Assembly: GCF_005503555.1 (NCBI RefSeq)
Contig: NZ_SCNG01000004.1
Span: 453,566-517,565, forward strand
Origin: Rudaea sp. 3F27F6
GTDB taxonomy: Bacteria > Pseudomonadota > Gammaproteobacteria > Xanthomonadales > Rhodanobacteraceae
Length of the DNA: 64,000 nt
Reading direction: 5' to 3'
Of the stretch, positions 1-8,900 are shown one piece after another. Under the pieces are notes generated by a model. The model did no database searches and was not told the DNA's origin. It was given only the letters and a program-made list of their open reading frames with translations. Position 1 is the first letter of the stretch, and each line of letters begins with the position of its first letter. A program made the position numbers and the translations under genes.

Positions 1-1286
1 ACAACTGGAACAGCGGCAGCTGGTCGAACTTCGGTACGCCGCAACAGCTTCCGCTGATCGTCCGCACCACGCTGTACACGATCAACCGCACCGGCGCCCA
101 GCTCAGCTTCGGTTGGGACGCGGGCATCAACCGCCTCGAAGGCGGCGTGTGGTACGAGCACAATGTCAGCTCGGCCTCGCGCTACAACTACACCGACGTG
201 ACCGGCCCGACCAGCCTCGACGGTTTCATCGGCCGCCAGCCCGACGTCGGCGTGTTCGCCCAGCGCACCGTCTGGGAAACGCGACAGGCCTGGCTGCGCG
301 ACACGATCAAACTGATGGACGATCGCCTCACTCTCGACTTCGGCCTGAAGAGCCCGCACGCCACGTCGAGCGCGACCGCGCTGCCCGGCGTGGCGAAGAA
401 GCCGATCCTGCCGACTTCGAACAATCAGTTCGCCACCGGCAAGCTGTCGGCGAGCAAGGCTCTGCTGCCGCAGGCCGGCGTGCGCTACGAACTCGCCGAA
501 GGCCAGGAAGTCTTCGCCGGCTATGCGAAGAACATCGCCATGTTCCAGGGCGGTTTCAAGCTCGGTCCGCAGGCCGTGAGCCAGGCAGTGTGGGATTCCC
601 AGGCCGGCGCACTCAAGCCGGAAAAATCGCGCACGCTCGAAGCGGGCTACCGCATCGTGCGCGAAGACTTTCAGGCTTCGGCCGCCGTCTACGACGTGAA
701 CTTCGACAACCGCCTGCTGCAGTACAACCCCTGCGATTCGCGCCAGCCGGTCGGCCCGAACTGCGGCAACCGCTTCTACAACGTCGGCGGCGTGTCGAGC
801 CACGGCCTCGAACTGACCTTCCTGTGGACGCCGTCCGAGCACTGGCGCTGGTACAACTCGGCCTCGTTCAACCGCTCGACCTACGACAACGACTACGTGC
901 AGGGCGGCGTGCTGCAGCCGACGCGCGGCAAAATCCAGGTCGATACGCCGCAGAAGATGTTTTCGAGCGAGCTGACCTGGACCGATGGCCCGCTGTTCGC
1001 GACCTTGCGCGGCAAGTACACGGGCCGGCGCTACTATACCTACACCAACGATCGCGGCTTCGGCGGCTACACCACGTTCGACCTCAGCGCAGGCTACGAT
1101 TTCGGCGCGGTTTCCTACGCCAAGGACGTGCGCGTGATGCTCAACCTGACCAACCTGACCGACCGGCGCTATGCGGCCAACCTGGACAGCAGCGTGTTCG
1201 CTCCGGTCGATCCGAGAGGCACGATCTATGTGTTCCACGCCTCCGCGCCGCGGCAAATCTTCGGCTCGATCGATGTGCGCTTCTAA
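1..1286 (+). CDS. TonB-dependent outer-membrane receptor, C-terminal part (5' end outside window)
   Basis: The reading frame is open from base 3, so the gene begins before the window. What remains, about 427 residues, is beta-barrel: alternating aromatic and polar strands, extracellular loops with a Cys pair (near 735 and 765), and a last strand ending in Phe (SIDVRF), as outer-membrane barrels do for BAM recognition. The plug domain and TonB box are missing, so the substrate cannot be inferred. The region near 1130-1190 (LNLTNLTDRRY) is the usual penultimate-strand motif of these receptors. The gene overlaps the next one, a secreted phytase-like esterase, by 14 bases, which suggests co-expression and perhaps uptake of a product released by that enzyme (inference). 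Confidence 0.9.
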   Translation, partial: NWNSGSWSNFGTPQQLPLIVRTTLYTINRTGAQLSFGWDAGINRLEGGVWYEHNVSSASRYNYTDVTGPTSLDGFIGRQPDVGVFAQRTVWETRQAWLRDTIKLMDDRLTLDFGLKSPHATSSATALPGVAKKPILPTSNNQFATGKLSASKALLPQAGVRYELAEGQEVFAGYAKNIAMFQGGFKLGPQAVSQAVWDSQAGALKPEKSRTLEAGYRIVREDFQASAAVYDVNFDNRLLQYNPCDSRQPVGPNCGNRFYNVGGVSSHGLELTFLWTPSEHWRWYNSASFNRSTYDNDYVQGGVLQPTRGKIQVDTPQKMFSSELTWTDGPLFATLRGKYTGRRYYTYTNDRGFGGYTTFDLSAGYDFGAVSYAKDVRVMLNLTNLTDRRYAANLDSSVFAPVDPRGTIYVFHASAPRQIFGSIDVRF

Positions 1287-2868
1287 GCGCGGCGCAGCGG
1301 CTTCGCCCACGCGCGTCGCCATTGCGGTGCGCGCGAAAACGTTCGCCTGCGCATGGCTGCTGTCTTCCGCCGCGTTCGCGACGGGAACGGAATTCACCAC
1401 GCCGCATCGCGACGATGCGGCGGGCGCACAGTCCGTGAGCTTCGCCGGCCAGACCTTCGTCAATCACGGCCTCGTCGGCACCGGACGTCTGTCCGCACAG
1501 ACCGTGGATTTCCTCGGCGACACGCTCGGCTCGTTCTCCTCGCTCGGCGTCGACAAGGCGAGCTGGCGCCGCGTCGGCGATCACTACGAAGGCGTCCTGT
1601 GGACCCTGCCCGATCGCGGCCGCAACGATCCGGGCGCCGGCCTGTTCTACGACTACGCCGCGCGCCTGCACCGCTTTCGTATCCGCTTCACGCCGTACAC
1701 AGGCCGGCCTTTACCCGCCGACGTCGCCTCGCAGAACCAGATGCGGCTCGTGCCCGACGGCGGCCGTGAACTGCGCGACGTTCGCGGCACACCGTTCACC
1801 GGCGCCGATCCGGGCGCGGCGACGAAAAATATCGGCGGCACCTTGTTTCCGGTCCCCGCGCAAGGCGTCGGTGCGGGCAAGATCGCGATCGACAGCGAAT
1901 CGCTCTCGTTCGCCGCCGACGGCAGTTTCTACATCGGCGACGAATACGCCGCCTATGTCTACCTGTTCGACGGCAGCGGCCGCATGCGCGGCGCGCTCGT
2001 GCCGCCGAACGCGGTCGTGCCGCACACCGCCGGCAAAATCAATTTCAATTCGCTCGCGCCGCCCGACAGCGGACGGCGCAACAATCAGGGCGTCGAAGGC
2101 ATGTCGTTGTCGCCCGACGGCACGCGCCTTTTTGTCGCCCTGCAGAGCGCGCTCGTACAAGACACCGCGCGTGCCGGCGACAAACGCGATGCGAGCGGCC
2201 GCGTGACCCTGCGCGTGCTCGTCTACGACACCGCGCAGCGCGCGCTGCCCACGGCGCCGATCGCGCACTATGTGATGCAGTTGCCGGCCTACACCTCCGA
2301 CGGCGACGGCGGACGCGTGAACCGCACCGCCGCACAGAGCGAAATCCGCGCGCTCAACGCGCACCAGTTCCTGATGCTCGCGCGCGACGCGAACGGCCTC
2401 GGCGCCGACAACGAAAAACCGATCGTCTACAAAAGCGTCCTGCTCGCCGACACCGAAGGCGCAACGAACCTCGCCGGCGGTGTCTACGAAACCGGCACGG
2501 AATCGGTGCTGCGGGCACAGGACGACACGGCGCTCAAACCCGGCATCGAGCCGATCCGCTGGACCGAGCTGGTCGATCTGCTCAACCCGACCCAGTTGGC
2601 GCGCTTCGGTCTCAACCTCGAAACCAAGCCGAAGAACCGTCCGCTGACCTTGTCGGAAAAATGGGAGGCGATGGATCTGGTTTCCGTGCTCGATCCGGCT
2701 CATCCCGACGATTACTTTCTTATCGTCGGCAACGACAACGACTTCATCGCGCGCCGCTGCGTGATGCAGAAGCAGCGCTGCGATTCGGAATTCGACAACG
2801 ACAATATGCTGCTCGTGTACCGCCTGACGCTGCCCGGGATGCAGGCTTACGCGACGCGCAAGCGCTGA
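1273..2868 (+). CDS. Exported esterase-like protein of the phytase-like family
   Basis: I chose the ATG at 1273, overlapping the receptor stop. It gives a basic N-terminus followed by a hydrophobic stretch ending FACAWLLSSAAFATG, a plausible Sec signal peptide. A GTG at 1327 is an alternative start. The mature part of about 490 residues matches the 'esterase-like activity of phytase' family (PF13449-type): LPDRGRNDPGAG near the start, SFYIGDEYAAYVYLFD in the middle and NQGVEGMSLSPDG further on, consistent with a beta-propeller-like fold. It would act in the periplasm or outside the cell on phosphate or ester substrates; the true substrate is unknown. The overlap with the upstream receptor indicates one transcript. 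Confidence 0.8.
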   Translation: MCASKRGAAASPTRVAIAVRAKTFACAWLLSSAAFATGTEFTTPHRDDAAGAQSVSFAGQTFVNHGLVGTGRLSAQTVDFLGDTLGSFSSLGVDKASWRRVGDHYEGVLWTLPDRGRNDPGAGLFYDYAARLHRFRIRFTPYTGRPLPADVASQNQMRLVPDGGRELRDVRGTPFTGADPGAATKNIGGTLFPVPAQGVGAGKIAIDSESLSFAADGSFYIGDEYAAYVYLFDGSGRMRGALVPPNAVVPHTAGKINFNSLAPPDSGRRNNQGVEGMSLSPDGTRLFVALQSALVQDTARAGDKRDASGRVTLRVLVYDTAQRALPTAPIAHYVMQLPAYTSDGDGGRVNRTAAQSEIRALNAHQFLMLARDANGLGADNEKPIVYKSVLLADTEGATNLAGGVYETGTESVLRAQDDTALKPGIEPIRWTELVDLLNPTQLARFGLNLETKPKNRPLTLSEKWEAMDLVSVLDPAHPDDYFLIVGNDNDFIARRCVMQKQRCDSEFDNDNMLLVYRLTLPGMQAYATRKR

Positions 2869-2888
2869 GGCGATACGATGCCGATGGC

Positions 2889-2916
2889 GGCCGGGCGAAT
2901 ATTCTTCGCCTCGGCC
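2889..2916. terminator. Hairpin between convergent genes
   Basis: GGCCGGGCGAA and TTCGCCTCGGCC form an 11-base-pair stem with one bulge and a short A/T-rich loop. It lies between the stop of the esterase (2868) and the stop of the convergent glucan synthase (2931). There is no T tract, so termination activity is only a guess from position. Confidence 0.35.
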
Positions 2917-2930
2917 GTGCTCACATATGG

Positions 2931-5900
2931 CTAGGTTTCCTTAGGTGCCGCATCGAGATACACCTCGACGCGATGCACGCCGGCAGCCGGATTGAGTTCG
3001 ATCGAGTTGTCGGCCTGCGCCACACCATCGAGCAGCACGCTGCCGGGCGGCCGCGACGCGTCGCGCTCGACGTGGATTGCATACGTCGCGTCGCCGTGCC
3101 GGTAGGCAAGGTCGACACCGGGCCATGCCGCCGGCAGGCGCGGCGCGATGCGCAGGCGTGTGCCTTCGCGCGTGAGGCCGAGGAAAGTCTCGACCAGCAA
3201 GCGGTACATCCAGCCGGCCGAGCCGGTGTACCAAGTCCAGCCGGCGCGGCCCGCATGTGCGGGATTCGCGTAGACGTCGCCGGCGACGACGTACGGCTCG
3301 CCTTTGTATATTTCCGTACTTTTTCCGTCGACCGCGTGGCCGATCGGATTGATCAGGCGGAACAACTGCCAGGCGCGTTCGACGCGGCCCGCCTCGGCGA
3401 ACGCCATCGTCGCCCAGACCGCCGCGTGCGTGTACTGGCCGCCGTTCTCGCGCACGCCCGACAGGTAGCCGGCGATATAGCCCGGATCGGGTGCGTGTAT
3501 ATCGGGCGCTCCCGTCGTCGCGCTGCGACTTTCCTCTTTCGACGCTTCGTGGCGCCGATCGAACGGCGGATCGAGCAGACGGATCAGACGCGCGTCTTCG
3601 TCGACCAGGTGTGCGTCGAGCGCATCGAGCGCGCTCGCCGCGCGCGTGGGGTCGGCCGCGCCCGAAAGGACGGCCCAGCTCTGCGCGATCGAATCGATGC
3701 GGCATTGCCGGTCGTCTTTCGATCCGAGCGGCGTGCCGTCGTCGAACCAGGCGCGGCGGTACCACTCGCCGTCCCAGGCATGCGATTCGATATTCGCCTG
3801 CAGTTCCTGCGCCTCGCGCTCGCAGCGTGTAGCGAAGATGCCGTCGTTGTGCAGGCGCGCGATCGCGGCGAATTCCGTCAGCACGCGATAGAGAAAGAAT
3901 CCGAGCCAGACGCTTTCACCCATGCCGCCGGCACCGACCGCATTCATGCCGTCGTTCCAGTCGCCGCTGCCCATGCGCGGCAGGCCGTGCACGCTGCCCT
4001 TGACGCCGGCCAGCCCGTGCTCGATCGCGCGCACGCAATGCTGATAGAGATCGGCCATCTCGTTCGAACGCAGCGGCAGGTCGTAGTACGACTCTTCGCC
4101 CGCATTGAGCGGCCGGCCTTCGAGATAGTGGCTGCGTTCGGCGAGGATCGCGTGGTCGCCGCTCGTATGCACGTAGCGTGCGACGGCGAGCGGCAGCCAC
4201 AGATAATCGTCCGAGCAGCGCGTGCGCACGCCGCGGCCGCCGGGCGGATGCCACCAGTGCAACACGTCGCCCTCGCGGAACTGGCATTGCGCGGCGAGCA
4301 GGATCTGCTCGCGCAGCAGGGGCGGATCGGCGTGAACGAGGGCCATCGCGTCCTGCAGCTGATCGCGAAAGCCGAAAGCGCCGCCGGACTGGTGGAAACC
4401 GCTGCGCGCCCACAGTCGGCACGCGATCGTCTGATACAGCAGCCAGCCGTTCGCGAGCAGGTTGAAACCGGCGTCCGGCGTGGTCGCGACGAGGCTGCCG
4501 GCGAGGCGGTTCCACACCGCCGTGACCGCCTCGAACGAAGCGCGCGCCGAACCCGAGCGGCGGAAGCGCACGACGAGATTCTCGGCTTCTTCGGCGCTGC
4601 GCGCGGCACCGAGGCGGAAGATCACCTCGCGCGTCTCGCCGTCGGCCAGTTCGAGCGGAACCTGGATCGCCGCGCACGGATCGAGACCGGCGCCAATGCG
4701 GCCCGACAGCGTCGTCCGCTGCATTGCCGCCGGCGCCGCAAGATTGCCGTTGCGGCCGATGAATTCGCTGCGATCGGTGCTCACCGTGCGCTGCGAATTC
4801 TCGGCGTCGAAGAAGGCGACGTGCTCGGCGAACTCGGCGTTCCAGGTGTTGCGCGCGAACAGGGCGCCGCTCGCGTCGAGCCAGCTGGCGACATGCTGCG
4901 CGGTCTTCGCCGGCAGATCGCCGAGCACCCACTCGACGTAGCCGGTGATCGTGAGCTTGCGCGCGCGGCCCGAATCGTTGTGCAGGCGCAGAACGAAGAA
5001 TTTCACCGGCGTCTCGGCATCGACGTGCATGCGCAGCTCGCTCGCAATGCCATCCTCGATGTGCTCGAACTGGCTGTAACCGAAACCGTGACGCGCGATA
5101 TAGCGGCCGTTGCCGCAGGCGGGCAGCGGCGACGGCGACCAGTACGCGCCGGTCTCTTCGTCGCGCAGGTAGAACGCTTCGCCGCCTGCGTCGGATACGG
5201 CGTCGTTCTGCCACGGCGTCAGCCGGTATTCGTGCGCGTTGTCGAAGAACGTATAGCCCGAGCCCGCTTCGCTGACCACGCTGCCGAAATTCGGATTGGC
5301 GAGCACGTTCACCCACGGCAGCGGCGTGCGCTTCGCCGCGTCGCAGACGATCACGTATTCGCGCCCGTCGCGAGCGAAGCCGCCGTAGCCGTTGAACAGA
5401 TCCAGTTTCGGCATCGGCACTTCGCGCGTATCGACCTCCGCGTCCTCGCGCGTGGCAACGAGCTTCGGCACCGCGAATTCGCCGACCACGGACTTCGTGT
5501 CCTTGAGCTGCTCGGCGAAACTGCCCGCGCGGTCGCTGAGCACGACACGCGCGACCGCGAGCAGTTGCACGCGATCCTCGTGCGGGATCTGCGCGCTCGA
5601 ACGCACGAAGACACCGCCGGGCTTGTCGATCATTGCGGCTTCGCCGATCGCGGCGACGGCGCCGTAGATCGCATCGTTCACTTCTTGGCGATAGCCGCCG
5701 CGCTCCTCGTTGAGCACGATCAGGTCGAACTTCAGGCCCTTGTTGCGGCAATAACGCTGCGCGGCGACGGCCTGGCGGACCAGGACGAGCTTGTCCACGT
5801 CTTCGATCAGCACGAGCGCGATCGACAGGTCGCCGGAAATGCCGTGCGCCCACAGGCCGGCCTGGCTCAAGCGGTTGCTGGCGATCACGTCGGCCTGCGC

Positions 5901-8900
5901 GCGCCGCGCCGGATCGGCGTAGAGAATCGCCGAAGCGAGCCGTGAATAGAGCTGCGCTTCGCTTTCGGCGACGTTGATCTGGCCGAGCAGCATGCGGTTG
6001 TGCGTCGGTGCGATCGCCAGCGCGCGGTCGGCGAGCGCGCGGTCGCGATACTTGTCGACCAGCGCGAGCACGGCTTCGCGGCTGGCACCGGCGCCGGTGA
6101 CGAAGTCGACGATGACGCTGCTTTCGGCCGGCACGCTGACGCGATGGCGGATCGCCACGACCGGATCGAGCACGTCGCCGGCCGTGTTCGACAGCGCACC
6201 CGCGCGCTGCAGCGCGGCCGGATCGTTCGCGCCGCGGCCGCGGCCGAGAAAACGTACGCGGTCGGTCTCAAACGAAGTCTCGGCCGGCGTCGCGCGGCCC
6301 GCCTCTTCGCGTACGCAGAACAGATGCACGAGCCACGGCTGCGCGTCGTCGGCCAGACGCGGACGGCGCGTGGCGAGAATCGCCGGATACGCCTGCAGAA
6401 TCTCGGTCTGCACGAACAGGTTGTTGAACGCCGGATGCAGCGCGTCGGCCGCGCCGGTGTTGAGCACGACTTCGGCGTAGCTGGTCAGCTCGAACGTGCG
6501 CGCGACGCGCGCGCGATTGGTCAGGCGCAGGCGGCGCAGTTCGACATCGTCCTCGGGCGAGACGACGATCTGTACGCGCGCATCGCCGCGGTCCAAAGTC
6601 AGGCGCTGCTCGACGCGCGCGTCGTCGAAGGTGATCTCGTAGGCTTCGACGTCGGCCGCGGCGACCATCGCGCCGGTGCTCCAGACCTTGCCTTCTTCGA
6701 CGTCGCGGATGTGGATGAAACTGCCCCAGCCGTCGCGCGTCGGATCTTCGCGCCAGCGCGTGAGATCAAGCTCGTGCCAGCGGCTGTAGCCGGCGCCGCT
6801 CTGGGTCAGCATGACGTGGTAGTTGCCGTTGCTCAGCAGCTGCACGGCCGGGCGCGGCGTGTCTGCGCGCGTGTAGCGTCGCTGCGGCGCCGCCGGTGCT
6901 TCCTCTTCGGCGCGCGCGTCGAGCAGGCGGGTGTCGCCGACTTGCACCGTTTCCGCGCGCGTGATTCGCTCCTGCAGCAACAGCAGCACGGCGGCCAGTT
7001 CGGCGTCGGCGGCGAAGCGCCGCTGCATCGGCGCGCCGTTCACGCATTCGTCGAACGCGACCAGGCTCATGCCCTGGTGATGCGCCATGTACTCGCGCAC
7101 GACGCCGACCGTTTCGCCCGCGGGCAGATGCGCCGGGGTGAAGTCGATCGCCTCGTAGTAGCCCCACTGAGACCACCAGCCGCGCGCGGCGAGGTCGGCG
7201 AGGTTGCGCGCCGCCTCGCGCGGAGCGACGAGCAGGGCGAGCGCGCTCGCGTACGGCGCGATGACGCGATCCTGCGACAGGCCGCGCTGCAGCCCGAGCC
7301 CCGGCGTGCCGAACGCGCGGTAGTGATAGTTCTGTCCCGCGTCGGTGAGGAAATATCCCGACTCGGAAATGCCCCACGGCAGGCCCTGCTCGCGGCCCCA
7401 GGCGATCTGCTGCGCGACGGCGACGCGCGTCGATTCGGCGATCAGGCTGCCGGGCCACGCCGGCATGATCAATTGCGGCATCAGGTACTCGAACATCGAG
7501 CCGCTCCACGACAGCAGCACCTGGCCGTCGCGCGTCTGCGTCTGCACGCGGCCGAGCGAGAACCAACCGTCCTGCGCGATCTGGCCCTGGGCGACGGCAA
7601 TGTAGACGGCGAGGCGCGCTTCGGACGCAAGCAGGTCGTAGTAGCCGGCGTCGCGCCGGCCTTCGCCGACGTTGTAGCCGATCGCGAACTGCTCGCGCGC
7701 CGGGTCGTAGAGGAAGGCGAAATCGACGCGCGCGAAATCGGCGCACAGCGCGCCGAGCGCTTCGATCTCGTGCATGCAGGTGCGCGCGAGTTCCTGCGCC
7801 GCGGGCGAAATCGACTTCGCCACGGCGAGCGCGGCGAGACTCGGCATCGGCGACTGGGTGTGGATGGCGCCGGCCGCATTCGCGACCGCAGCGGCGATCG
7901 ACACGTCGCCGACGAAATCTTCGAGGTCGGCCATCGCCATCGCGGCCTGGCGCACCAGTTTTTCGCTCCACTCGCGCTCGAGCGGCGCGCCGGCCGACAA
8001 GGCCGCATGCAGCGCCTGCGCACTGAGGAACAGCTCGCGCAGCGCGGCGTGGATCGGCGCGATCGGCAGCTCAGGCGGCAACTGCCGCGCCGAAGCGAGC
8101 GCGTCGGCGAAAGGCTGCCAGACTTCGCCGCCCGTGCGCTCGCTCAATGCGCGCAGCACGGCGAAGGTGTCTGCAAGACCGGCGAACACCTGGCGGCCGA
8201 CGACCGGTGCGTTGAGGCATTCGTACAAACCTTGGCGCAAGGTCAGTACGTGGCCGACGAAGTTGCCGCTGTCCACCGTCGAGACGTACATTGGCTGCAG
8301 CGGCTGCAGCGTCGCCGTGTCGTACCAGTTGTAGATGTGGCCGCGATAACGTTCGAGTTTCTGCAAGCTGTCGAAGGTGCGCCGCGTCGCCGCGAGCAGG
8401 CCGCGCAGCGAAACGTAGCCGAGATCGTGCGCAGCGAGATTCGCCAGCAGGCCCATGCCGATGTTGGTCGACGAGGTGCGGTGCATGATCTTGACCGACG
8501 GATACTCCTGGAAGTGATCCGGCGGCAGCCAGTTGTCTTCGGCGCTGACGAATTGCTCGAACCAGGCCCAGGTTCGGCGCGCGGCCTGGCGCACGAAGGC
8601 GGTCTGCTGCGCGTCGAGCGGCTGCGCCGCACGCGTGGGCGCGCGTGCAGTCCACGCAACGATGGCTGGAGCGAAGAACCAAGCGAGCAGCCACGGCAGC
8701 GCGAGCGCCAACGCGTCGGCGCGGAACGGGATCAGCGCAGCGGCGACGGCGAGCGCCGCGATCGGCGCCGCTTTCATTTCGTACCACGCAGCCGTCGCGC
8801 CTTCGCCGCGCGCGCGCTGCGCGACCACGCTCGATGCGACCCACTGCAGCAAGTGCCGCTTCGACACGTGCACCCGCCAGCCGGTGCGCACGATCGCGCT

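Noticed and set aside
2661..5945. Very long plus-strand frames opposite the glucan synthase (also 6000-9851 and 9903-11798)
   Set aside because: They are antisense to ndvB, Arg/Ala-rich, have no domain and arise from high-GC third positions of the real gene.
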